Origin: Pirellulaceae bacterium | Lineage (GTDB): Bacteria; Planctomycetota; Planctomycetia; Pirellulales; Pirellulaceae | NCBI GenBank assembly: GCA_023382975.1 | Contig: JAHDXO010000001.1 | Location: 372,001 to 436,000, forward strand | Length of the DNA stretch: 64,000 nucleotides | Direction: 5' to 3' | In this document: positions 1 through 7,863 of the stretch, one piece after another | How positions within the stretch are numbered: position 1 is the stretch's first letter | Layout of the letters: the number at the start of each line of letters is the position of its first letter | Notes under the pieces: generated by a model | What the model saw: the letters and a program-made list of their open reading frames with translations, nothing else | Databases searched by the model: none | What the model was told of the DNA's origin: nothing | Position numbers and translations under genes: made by a program

Positions 1-629
1 ACCAGGTTGGATGCGATCGTTTGCGCCGCGACATGCCCGGGCACGATCGCCAAGTAGACGCGGCCCACATCGTGACGGGCGAACTTCTCGATCAGCGCCT
101 TCTGCGTGCCTTCATCCCGAGCGAAAACCAGCAATCCGCTGGTGTCCCGGTCGATCCGGTGGACGCAATACAGGCGCGGGCGACGATGCCCGCGTGCGGC
201 GCGGCGTCCTTCGCGCTCCAGCAACAGTTGCGGAAGAATTTCGTCCAGTGTCGGCTGTTGCGCCTTGCGTCGAGGCGGAAAATGGCGTTCCGCCCGGTGC
301 CGCAGGGTCAACATCCGCGGCGGCTTGTAGACGATGATCAGTTGTTCATCGACATGTCTCAGTCTCACTTGGTCCGGGCTGATCGGCGGCAGCGATTCGC
401 CCAGCAGACGGACGGTGTCGCCGACGAACAGACGCCGTCCCTCGTCCATGCACAACGAATGGTTCACCGTGACGCGGCGAGTCTGGATCAGTCGGCGCAG
501 TTGTGACCAGGACATCCCAGGCAACCAGGTGCGCATTGCGGAAACGAGCGAAAGGCTCGCTTCCGCATCGCCCACAGCAAAACAATCCGTCGAATCTCCA
601 TCGTTCATCGGGAATCCTCGATCGTTCAT
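1..629 (-). CDS. RluA-family 23S/tRNA pseudouridine synthase (3' end beyond window)
   Basis: This protein should isomerise specific uridines in rRNA or tRNA to pseudouridine in the cytoplasm. Reading the minus strand from ATG 629 gives an uninterrupted frame to the left edge. Residues of about 30-85 look like an S4 RNA-binding domain (SQLRRLIQTRRVTVN, then a FVGDTVRL turn). The catalytic domain follows with VYKPPRMLTLRH and the family motif HRIDRDTSGLLVFAR, whose Asp is the expected nucleophile. A second in-frame ATG lies at 608, so the start is uncertain by seven codons. The gene is divergent from ygiQ. About 209 codons are visible and the C-terminal part of the catalytic domain is missing only because the window ends. 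The exact paralogue (RluC, RluD or other) cannot be decided. Confidence 0.9.
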   Translation of the reverse strand, partial: MNDRGFPMNDGDSTDCFAVGDAEASLSLVSAMRTWLPGMSWSQLRRLIQTRRVTVNHSLCMDEGRRLFVGDTVRLLGESLPPISPDQVRLRHVDEQLIIVYKPPRMLTLRHRAERHFPPRRKAQQPTLDEILPQLLLEREGRRAARGHRRPRLYCVHRIDRDTSGLLVFARDEGTQKALIEKFARHDVGRVYLAIVPGHVAAQTIASNL

Positions 630-762
630 GACAGGTAAATGGTCCGCAGCTCATCGTTGGTGGGTGACCGATTCCGCGAAGATTCGCAGATTGTCAGTGG
701 GCTTCGAATTTCAGCGAAGCTCGACTGCGGATATTGTCACTGGCCGATTCTCTCACCGCTCG

Positions 763-768
763 TATAAT
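763..768 (+). promoter_or_regulatory. Candidate -10 box for ygiQ
   Basis: A perfect TATAAT lies 34 bp upstream of the proposed ygiQ start. No good -35 box is seen at 16-18 bp; TTGTCA at 734-739 is 23 bp away, which is too far. The element could serve a factor-assisted promoter or be chance. Confidence 0.35.
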
Positions 769-802
769 CTGCCGTGTGGATCGGGAAAACAAGGGGGAGC
801 GG

Positions 803-2839
803 ATGCAATTGCCCATTCTGACAGATCGACCTTTGCCGGGCCAAACGGCGGACGCCTTGGCTTCGTTGCCGTGTGCCGGGGGCGGACACCGTGCCGAGCA
901 TCCGCTGCCGATGTCCGTCGACGAAATGCACCGTCGCGGCTGGGACGCGGTGGACGTGGTGTTCGTGACGGGCGATGCGTACATCGATCATCCTAGTTTC
1001 GCGATGGCGATCCTCGGCCGAGTCCTGGAAGCGGCCGGTTTTCGCGTGGGAATCGTGAGCCAACCCGACTGGCAGCGCTGCGATGACTGGCGGCGATTCG
1101 GGCCGCCGCGGCTGTTCTTTGCGATCAGCGCCGGCAATATGGACTCGATGATCAACCACTACACGGCCAACCGCAAAGTGCGCAATCAGGACGCCTATTC
1201 GCCCGGCGGCCGAATCGGACTGCGACCGGATCGCGCCACGTTGGCGTACTGCCAGCGGGCGCGCGAAGCCTACAAAGGGGTGCCGGTCATCGCCGGCGGT
1301 GTCGAAGCATCGCTGCGGCGATTGGCCCATTACGACTACTGGAGCGACAAGGTCCGTCGTTCGATCCTGTTGGACTGCAAAGCCGATTTGTTGGTCTACG
1401 GCATGGGCGAGGATTCGATCGTCGAAATCGCGCGCCGCCTGGACGCCGGGCAGACGGTCGCGTCGCTGCGGGACATGCGAGGCGTGGCGTACGCGCTGGG
1501 CGCCTCGCAGTCGCCGCCGGACGACGCCTTGGTGATCCCCAGTTTCGAGCAGCTGCGGGACGACAAACTGCAGTTCGCCGAGGCGACGCGGATGATCCAC
1601 AACGAGACCAACCCGTACAACGCGCGGCGACTGGTGCAGTGGCATGACCGCCAAGCGATCGTCGTCAATCCGCCGGCCCTGCCCGTGTCGCAGGCCGCGA
1701 TGGACAGCATCTACGGGCTGCCGTATACCCGCCGTCCGCATCCTTGCTACACCGAACCGATTCCCGCCTTCGAGATGATCAAGGATTCCGTGACGATCAT
1801 GCGGGGCTGTTTCGGCGGCTGTACGTTCTGTTCGATCACGACGCACCAGGGACGCATCATCCAGTCCCGCAGCCAAGATTCGATCTTGACCGAGATCCGC
1901 GAAATGGCGGCGGATCCCGAGTTCAAGGGCGTGGTCAGCGACATCGGCGGACCGACGGCGAACATGTACGAGATGAAGTGTACACGCCCCGAGGTCGAAG
2001 CGGTCTGCCGGCGTCAATCGTGCGTGCATCCGAAGATCTGCAAGCTGCTGGGCACCGACCACGGGCCGTTGATCCAACTGATGCAGCAAGCCCGCGAGAC
2101 ACCGGGCGTCAACAAAGTGCTGGTGGCGAGCGGGATTCGCATGGACTTGGCCCGACGTTCGCCGGAGTACATGCAGGAGTTGGTCCAGCATCATGTGGGC
2201 GGGCATCTGAAAGTTGCCCCCGAACATACCGACGCGGAGGTGCTGAACAAGATGCGGAAACCGGGAGTCGATGATTTCGAGGCGTTCGCCGAAGTCTTCC
2301 GCGACGAGTCGCAGAAGGCGGGCAAAAAGCAGTTCTTGGTTCCCTACTTCATCGCCAGTCATCCGGGCAGCGATCTGAACGCGATGATCGATTTGGCCGT
2401 GTTCCTCAAACGCAACGGCTACCGGCCCGACCAAGTCCAGGACTTCATTCCGGCTCCCTTCGATGTGGCCACGGCCATGTACTACACCGGTCTCGATCCT
2501 TTTACCAAGCAGCCGGTGACCATCGCCCGCAATCTGAGCGACCGTAAACTGCAGCGGGCGCTGATGCAGTTCTTCAAGCCGGAGAACTATTTCGAAGTCC
2601 GTCGGGCACTCGAACAAGCCGGACGCCAGGACTTGATCGGCCGCGGGTGCGATTGCCTGATCCCCGAGAAGCCGCCGCGCGAGGCGTTGGAAGCCCGCCG
2701 CCGGGACGCCAACCGGCGATTTCGCGGCGAATACGTTCACAATCCGACCGACGGGCAGGGCGACAAAAAGAAAAAGGGGAAACGCAAGCAGTCCCGCCAC
2801 GAACCGGGAAAGGGCTACCGACCCAAGGGCGATCGGTGA
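803..2839 (+). CDS. ygiQ: YgiQ family radical SAM protein
   Basis: This is a large radical SAM protein of the YgiQ/UPF0313 family, whose substrate is not established. The SAM cluster motif is Cys336-x3-Cys340-x2-Cys343 (CFGGCTFC), preceded by an N-terminal B12-binding-like region (VDVVFVTGDAYIDHPSF). Other family marks are GGVEASLRRLAHYDYWSD and VAPEHTD. I chose ATG 803 because AAGGGGGAG lies just upstream; an ATG-free extension to 734 is open but starts on weak signals. The resulting 678 aa fits the family. The C-terminus ends in a strongly basic tail (KKKKGKRKQSRH), a common but non-catalytic extension in this family. It is transcribed away from the pseudouridine synthase and converges on the DUF1559 pair. 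Confidence 0.95.
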   Translation: MQLPILTDRPLPGQTADALASLPCAGGGHRAEHPLPMSVDEMHRRGWDAVDVVFVTGDAYIDHPSFAMAILGRVLEAAGFRVGIVSQPDWQRCDDWRRFGPPRLFFAISAGNMDSMINHYTANRKVRNQDAYSPGGRIGLRPDRATLAYCQRAREAYKGVPVIAGGVEASLRRLAHYDYWSDKVRRSILLDCKADLLVYGMGEDSIVEIARRLDAGQTVASLRDMRGVAYALGASQSPPDDALVIPSFEQLRDDKLQFAEATRMIHNETNPYNARRLVQWHDRQAIVVNPPALPVSQAAMDSIYGLPYTRRPHPCYTEPIPAFEMIKDSVTIMRGCFGGCTFCSITTHQGRIIQSRSQDSILTEIREMAADPEFKGVVSDIGGPTANMYEMKCTRPEVEAVCRRQSCVHPKICKLLGTDHGPLIQLMQQARETPGVNKVLVASGIRMDLARRSPEYMQELVQHHVGGHLKVAPEHTDAEVLNKMRKPGVDDFEAFAEVFRDESQKAGKKQFLVPYFIASHPGSDLNAMIDLAVFLKRNGYRPDQVQDFIPAPFDVATAMYYTGLDPFTKQPVTIARNLSDRKLQRALMQFFKPENYFEVRRALEQAGRQDLIGRGCDCLIPEKPPREALEARRRDANRRFRGEYVHNPTDGQGDKKKKGKRKQSRHEPGKGYRPKGDR

Positions 2840-2850
2840 GCGAACGCATC

Positions 2851-2870
2851 GACCGACGTTCTCGTCGGTC
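2851..2870 (+). terminator. Stem-loop between convergent genes
   Basis: GACCGACG (2851-2858), loop TTCT, CGTCGGTC (2863-2870) form a perfect 8-bp stem 11 bp after the ygiQ stop. There is no T-tract, so termination is inferred from position. The stem could act for either strand. Confidence 0.45.
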
Positions 2871-2928
2871 AAGGAATCCACGACACCGTGACAAGACGCG
2901 GTCGGTGGGCGGTCTGCCGGCCCGATGC

Positions 2929-3837
2929 TTAATACGGCGGAATGGCCTCTCCGCCCGCCCTGGTGACGAGGGCATTGAACGTTGTCGGAGAGATGTTGTA
3001 CGGCAGAAACTGCACGGAACCGTCGCACATCGCGGCTTGGACACCGCCCGGATGCTGGCTTCCCGGCGAGTTTGCGACGGCGCCGAATGGCACGGCCAAC
3101 TGACTGGCATCCAAATCGACCGGTTCGGCCCACTGCGTCCCGCTACCCGCGACCTCGACGATCAATAGGGTATTCGACGTGCCATCCAAAATGTCGCGGA
3201 GCGCCGGGGCTCGCTCGTCCTCGAAAACCGTGCCGGGACCGGTGATCACCATGTAGTTCGTGACCGGCGTCCCCCAGGGGGGCTCCGCGGGGCACTGAAA
3301 GATCGGAAGCACCGTTTCGGTCACCATCGCGTTAACGGGGCTGTCCCACGGTTCGTCGAAATCGTAGGCGTCGTAGAGCGCCTGCTGTTCCAGGAAGGGC
3401 AGCAGCAGCACGCGCCAACTGTGTTTCGGCTGTCCGTTCTCGTCCGGAAGATAAGCGGGCGGAAACGATCCATATACAGCGTGGTAGTTGTGAAAGGCCA
3501 ACGCGATCTGTTTCAGATTATTGCTGCATTGGGTGCGGGTAGACGGCCGATGCCCGTTCTGAAACACGCCTCCAGGTCTTAGGAAGATCAGCCCTCCGCC
3601 GCATGCGATCACGACGATCAAGCAGATGCCGATGATCGCCAGCACGAGGCCGACGCTGCTACCGCTGCCAACCGGCCGAGGAGCCGGACGGGGACGCGGT
3701 TTGTCCAAATTCGCCGCATCCACGCCCGGAATCGTGATGGTCTGCCCGCATGACAAACACGGACCGCTCTGACCGGCGTATTCGTCGGCCACCAGGGTCT
3801 GCCTACCGCAGTGCGGACACGAGAATTGGATCGGCAT
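2929..3837 (-). CDS. DUF1559 domain protein with N-terminal zinc ribbon
   Basis: Member of the planctomycete-expanded DUF1559 family, pilin-like proteins of unknown role. Residues 1-40 form a CxxC zinc-ribbon (SCPHCGRQTL, then [11 protein letters not shown]). A single membrane segment lies near residues 62-85 (VGLVLAIIGICLIVVIACGG). The DUF1559 body follows with [33 protein letters not shown] and the terminal histidine/glycine motif [20 protein letters not shown]. At 302 aa it is of ordinary length. Unlike many DUF1559 proteins it lacks an N-terminal type IV pilin methylation site, because the zinc ribbon precedes the membrane segment. It has a close tandem paralogue 38 bp upstream on the same strand. 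Confidence 0.9.
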   Translation of the reverse strand: MPIQFSCPHCGRQTLVADEYAGQSGPCLSCGQTITIPGVDAANLDKPRPRPAPRPVGSGSSVGLVLAIIGICLIVVIACGGGLIFLRPGGVFQNGHRPSTRTQCSNNLKQIALAFHNYHAVYGSFPPAYLPDENGQPKHSWRVLLLPFLEQQALYDAYDFDEPWDSPVNAMVTETVLPIFQCPAEPPWGTPVTNYMVITGPGTVFEDERAPALRDILDGTSNTLLIVEVAGSGTQWAEPVDLDASQLAVPFGAVANSPGSQHPGGVQAAMCDGSVQFLPYNISPTTFNALVTRAGGEAIPPY

Positions 3838-3875
3838 TGTTGGATCCCTTTACTCACCAAGCAAACGGGCGACGC

Positions 3876-4775
3876 TCAAAACGATTGGACCATCTCCGCA
3901 CCGCTTCTGGTAATTAGCGCGTTGAAGGTTTGTGGATCGAGACTGTTCGTGAGAAAATGTACGGAACCGTCGCACATGGCTGCGTTGATTCCACCAGGAT
4001 GGAAACTTCCCGGCGAACTCCCGCCGCGGGCGAACGGCAGCGTCAGATTGCCGGCATCCAAGTCCACCGGTTCGGCCCAGTTGGTTCCGGTCCCCGCCAC
4101 TTCGACGACCAGCAGTGTGTTCGAACTGCCGTCCGTGATGTTGGTTATCCCCGTCGCCTGGTCGCCGTCAAAAACGGTGCCCGTTCCGGCGATTACCATG
4201 TAATTGGTGGTGGGCGCGAAGGAATTCGGGTCGGACGGACATTGGTACACCGGAAGCACCGTGTTGGTCACCAACGCGTTGACAGGACTATCCCACGGCT
4301 CGTCAAAATCGTACATGTTGTAAAGGGGGTCTTGCTCCAGAAAGGGAAGCAGCAGCACGCGCCAACTGTGTTTCGGCTGGCCGTTCTCGTCCGCGATGTA
4401 GGCGGGTGGGAACGTGCCGTAGGTATCGTGGTAGTTGTGGAAGGCCAGTGCGATCTGTTTCAGGTTGTTGCTGCATTGAGAGCGCCGCGCGGCTTCGCGC
4501 GCGGACTGTACCGCGGGCAGCAGCAGGGCGACGAGGATCCCGCCACATCCCAGGAACCCAATAATGCAGACGGCGACGATGGCCAACCCGACGCCGGCGC
4601 CAGTGCTGGTCGGTCGAGGCATCGGGGCCGGCTGCGATATGTCCAGCATCTTGGACGGGGCCCCGGGAATGGTGATCGTCTGGCCGCACGCAGAGCACGG
4701 ACCGCTCTGGCCGGCATACTGGTCTGCTACCAGAGTTCGCTTGCCGCAATGGGGACACGAGAATTCGATGGGCAT
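3876..4775 (-). CDS. DUF1559 domain protein, tandem paralogue
   Basis: This 299-aa protein shares the whole layout of its downstream neighbour: a CxxC zinc ribbon ([11 protein letters not shown], then [12 protein letters not shown]), a membrane segment ([20 protein letters not shown]), then the DUF1559 body ([35 protein letters not shown]). Between the membrane segment and the body it keeps [18 protein letters not shown], the conserved post-helix sequence of classical DUF1559 pseudopilins, which the other copy has partly lost. The two copies are clearly a gene duplication. The family is expected at the membrane with the body outside. Function is unknown. Confidence 0.9.
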   Translation of the reverse strand: MPIEFSCPHCGKRTLVADQYAGQSGPCSACGQTITIPGAPSKMLDISQPAPMPRPTSTGAGVGLAIVAVCIIGFLGCGGILVALLLPAVQSAREAARRSQCSNNLKQIALAFHNYHDTYGTFPPAYIADENGQPKHSWRVLLLPFLEQDPLYNMYDFDEPWDSPVNALVTNTVLPVYQCPSDPNSFAPTTNYMVIAGTGTVFDGDQATGITNITDGSSNTLLVVEVAGTGTNWAEPVDLDAGNLTLPFARGGSSPGSFHPGGINAAMCDGSVHFLTNSLDPQTFNALITRSGAEMVQSF

Positions 4776-4824
4776 CGTGGAGCTTCCTTTTCGAGTAACG
4801 AGGTGAAATCAAGAGAAGAAGGGG

Positions 4825-6297
4825 TCAATTTCGCTCCGGCACGACCCGCGACGGATCGGTGGCTGCCAAGTATTCGGCCAGTTGACGGATATTCTTGGCA
4901 AACGTCTGGCAGTCGATCACCTCGCGCGTGTCGTCCTGATCTCCATGATACTTCAAGCGGCCCGCTTCCACCCAGGCCCCACGTTCGTCGAGCGAACGGA
5001 CCAAGTCGCGAGTTCGCGCCGCAAGCGAGTTGACAATCGCGGGCGGGCGGTAGGCTGTGCTGGCTCGCGGCGCAACGGTCGCGGCACCGGCCAACGCCTC
5101 GTATTGCCGCAACAGGCTGGTCGTCCAGTCGCCCGATTTGAAACTGTAATGCGTGGGCACGTCGGAATCGTCGTAAGTCAATTCGTACTGCCGCGTGAAA
5201 TACAGCGGTCGGTTGGTCCGCAGTTCGTAGAATCGGGCCAATCCTCCATCGGGCAGACGCGATTGGTGATAGTAGTCCAAACCCCGTTTGGCTGCGTCCA
5301 AGTACTTGCGCTGCCCCGTCTCTTGATAGAAACGAAACAGGATCCGCACCACGCCGGCCGACTCCGAGCCCGTCAGCGCGGGCGGCTCAAACTTCCGAGC
5401 CCACGCCGGATGCATGTCGCGGTCGTACTGCTGTGCCCATCCGGGTTGCGGATCGGGCATCTGGGCCAGCAGCAGGAACTCGCCGGCCCGCAGCGCCGCG
5501 GCACGGTAGGCGGCGTCCCCGTAAATCTGCTCGGCCAACAGCATCGTATCGATCACATCGGACAGGGTGTTGTCGTTCAGCGTGTAGTAGTCAGCATAGC
5601 TCACCGATGGGAATTCCCTTGACCAGTCCTCCGGGTAGCTGGCCTGCAAGACGGGGAACTTCTCCGGATCGGGCGGCGAGGAAAAACGCTGAGGCCACGC
5701 GCCGTTGGGATATTGGGCCTTCAGCAGCGCAGCGAGTCCGTACCGCGCGGCCTCGTGGATCTCCGCGTCCTTGAATTCCAATCGCTGATCCAGACGCATC
5801 AGCAGTCGCAGTGCGGACTGAGTGTTGTTGTCGTCCAGCGTCGTCGTGTTGCGCTGGTCGGCACGCTCGGGCGCGACGCGGTAGGCGTTGCGCGCACGCC
5901 GCGCCGGATCGAAATCGATGCGGTAGTCCCAGCCCCCGCTTCGCAATTGGCCGGCGACCAGACAGCCGCCTGCATCGCGAGCGAGTTTCAAGTAGTACTC
6001 ATCGCCCGTCCGCTGGTGGACGTCCAGGAACGCCAGTCCGACCGCCGGAGTCCCCGGTGGCTGAACCCACACGGTCGTCGCGTCGGCGCGTCCCTCGCCT
6101 TCCCGTTTCCCCAAATCCGCACTGTAACGCCACAGATACCCGCCCTCGCACGAAACCTGATCGCGGAAGAAGCCGCAAGCCTTTCGCAGGGCAGCTTCGA
6201 CTTGTGCGGTCAGGTCCGCGTCCTCCGCCGCCCGAGAAGAAGCAGGCACCAGAAGGCAGATCAGCAGGAAACCGCAACGCAAAGCACGGGTGAGCAT
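4825..6297 (-). CDS. Secreted pectate lyase, PL10-type
   Basis: Likely cleaves polygalacturonate by beta-elimination outside the cytoplasm. The ATG at 6297 has AAGGAAG upstream and opens a signal peptide (MLTRALRCGFLLICLLVPAS, then SRAAE), giving 490 aa. The body matches the alpha/alpha-toroid pectic acid lyase family: a repeated Gly-Gly/Trp pattern (RSGGWDYRIDFD, LDDNNTQSALRLLMRLD, YPNGAWPQRF, YTLNDNTLSDVIDTMLLA). The open frame extends 52 codons further upstream, but that stretch has no ribosome site. The protein is the only carbohydrate-active enzyme seen here besides the DUF1080 protein, with which it shares strand and proximity. Assignment to the family is good; substrate is inferred. 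Confidence 0.85.
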   Translation of the reverse strand: MLTRALRCGFLLICLLVPASSRAAEDADLTAQVEAALRKACGFFRDQVSCEGGYLWRYSADLGKREGEGRADATTVWVQPPGTPAVGLAFLDVHQRTGDEYYLKLARDAGGCLVAGQLRSGGWDYRIDFDPARRARNAYRVAPERADQRNTTTLDDNNTQSALRLLMRLDQRLEFKDAEIHEAARYGLAALLKAQYPNGAWPQRFSSPPDPEKFPVLQASYPEDWSREFPSVSYADYYTLNDNTLSDVIDTMLLAEQIYGDAAYRAAALRAGEFLLLAQMPDPQPGWAQQYDRDMHPAWARKFEPPALTGSESAGVVRILFRFYQETGQRKYLDAAKRGLDYYHQSRLPDGGLARFYELRTNRPLYFTRQYELTYDDSDVPTHYSFKSGDWTTSLLRQYEALAGAATVAPRASTAYRPPAIVNSLAARTRDLVRSLDERGAWVEAGRLKYHGDQDDTREVIDCQTFAKNIRQLAEYLAATDPSRVVPERN

Positions 6298-6421
6298 CGA
6301 ATTTCTTCCTTGTGATGAAGAGGGTTGGAGTTCACGCTTGAGCGTGGTCGCTGCCGTCCCCACCCCGAGAATCGTGTAATCCCACGCGGAGAATGAGGAG
6401 GGGAGGCGCGAGCAACAAAGT

Positions 6422-7060
6422 TCAGCGTGCGGCCTCCGAACCGGCCAGCACAATGCGACTCATCGCTTGGTACGTCGGGCCGGATCGCTCCAGATAGCTG
6501 GCGAATACGACCACCTGATCGATCGTCGTACTGCCGGCATCGAACGCCTGCTGTTCGCGCAGGCAATGGACAAGGCTCGGCGGCGCCGCGCCGCCGCGGC
6601 GGATGCGTCCGATCGTCAGGTGAGGATGGAACGCTCGCCGCTCGGGCGGAAATCCCAACGGCTTGAGCGCTCGTTGCACGGCCCGTTGCAACGCCACCAG
6701 ATCCTTCGCACCGTCCCCGTGCCCGCGAGGGGCGACGGGCGTCTGTGCCGATTCCTTCACGGCGTCGACGACTCCGATCCAGATGGTGCTGGGCCGCCCC
6801 AAGTGCGGAAACGCGCCGGCGCCCAGCAGTGAGATCTCGAACGGCGGGAACCCGGCGGCAGCCCGCTCGACCGCTTGGCAAACCGCCGGGACATCGGCCT
6901 GCTCCACATCGCCCAGGAACTGCAGCGTCAGATGCATGTTCTCCGGTTCGACCCACTTCACGTCGCCGCCGCCGGACCGCAGCAGATCGATCAGCCGGGC
7001 GGCTCGTCGCCGAACCGCCTCGGAGATTTCCACGGCAACAAAAGTGCGGATCTTGTTCAT
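6422..7060 (-). CDS. thpR: RNA 2',3'-cyclic phosphodiesterase (LigT/ThpR)
   Basis: Two-histidine phosphoesterase that opens 2',3'-cyclic phosphate ends of RNA. The paired HxT motifs are both present: His43 in HLTLQFLG and His147 in HLTIGRIR. At 212 aa it is slightly longer than the usual 180-190 because of a 20-residue insertion (about residues 104-120, SAQTPVAPRGHGDG). It ends 7 bp from the DUF1080 gene start of the same strand direction and is probably cotranscribed with it. The domain is small, soluble and cytoplasmic. Confidence 0.92.
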   Translation of the reverse strand: MNKIRTFVAVEISEAVRRRAARLIDLLRSGGGDVKWVEPENMHLTLQFLGDVEQADVPAVCQAVERAAAGFPPFEISLLGAGAFPHLGRPSTIWIGVVDAVKESAQTPVAPRGHGDGAKDLVALQRAVQRALKPLGFPPERRAFHPHLTIGRIRRGGAAPPSLVHCLREQQAFDAGSTTIDQVVVFASYLERSGPTYQAMSRIVLAGSEAAR

Positions 7061-7067
7061 TGCTACA

Positions 7068-7703
7068 TCAGGGCAGCTTCTTGACGCGCAGGTTGCGGAA
7101 ATACACCTTGCTCTGCGGATCGTGCGCTTGCAGTGCGAATGTCCCTTCGCCCAGCACCCGCGCGAAATCGCTTCCTGCCTGCTTGTCTTCCGGTTCGGTG
7201 TACTCGACCAACGTCTTGCCGTCCACTTTGACCGTTACCTGCTTGCCTTCGACCCGGATCGACATTTTGAACCACTCGTCGTCCTTGGCCGGTGCCTCCA
7301 GCACCTTCACGACGCCGTACAGACTGCTCGTTTTGACCGGGTCGCCGTGCGTGTTGTTCACCTGGACCTCGTACCCCTGCTTGGGCCATCCCTCGGATTG
7401 GTACGCGGTGTGGATGTAGATACCCGAGTTGCTGCCGGGCGTGGTCTTCACCTCGGCCTCGAATTCGAAGTTGCGGAACGGCTGCGCGTCGCCAACGTAG
7501 AACAAATGACAGCGGCTGCCGTCGCACATCAAGGCGCCGTCGGCGACTTTCCAGGCATCCTGATTCTCTTCAGCCTTCTTCCATCCACTCAGCGATTTGC
7601 CGTCGAACAACGAGATCCAACCCTCGTCATCGGCAATCCCGAGTTGAGTCGAAGCGCACAAGACACCAACGGCCACCAGCATGATCCAAGTTGATCGTTT
7701 CAC
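7068..7703 (-). CDS. Secreted DUF1080 (3-keto-disaccharide hydrolase) protein
   Basis: Beta-sandwich DUF1080 protein; the family includes glycosidases and 3-keto-glycoside hydrolases. I place the start at GTG 7703, with GGAG eight bases before it, which yields a clean signal peptide (VKRSTWIMLVAVGVLCASTQ) and 211 aa. The family hallmarks are all there: GWISLFDGKSLSGWKK at the mature N-terminus, FRNFEFEAEVKTTPGSNSGI in the middle, and a C-terminal FRNLRVKKLP. A longer frame to 7811 exists without a ribosome site. It sits between leuS and thpR on the same strand. Confidence 0.9.
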   Translation of the reverse strand: MKRSTWIMLVAVGVLCASTQLGIADDEGWISLFDGKSLSGWKKAEENQDAWKVADGALMCDGSRCHLFYVGDAQPFRNFEFEAEVKTTPGSNSGIYIHTAYQSEGWPKQGYEVQVNNTHGDPVKTSSLYGVVKVLEAPAKDDEWFKMSIRVEGKQVTVKVDGKTLVEYTEPEDKQAGSDFARVLGEGTFALQAHDPQSKVYFRNLRVKKLP

Positions 7704-7863
7704 GGATGTCGTACTCCACGGTAAGGTAAGGGAACGTTCTGACTGGAACCGCGATTCTAGGGTCAGCGGCAAGTCAGGCCAATACGATGAAAATCTGTCT
7801 GTATCCACCAATAGCCGACGCGAACCGCGGAATCAATCGGGCTGCCACAAATCGCAAGTCGCA

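Noticed and set aside
737-3133. A 798-codon minus-strand frame over ygiQ
   Set aside because: Low-information His/Arg-rich antisense of a gene with an intact radical SAM motif.
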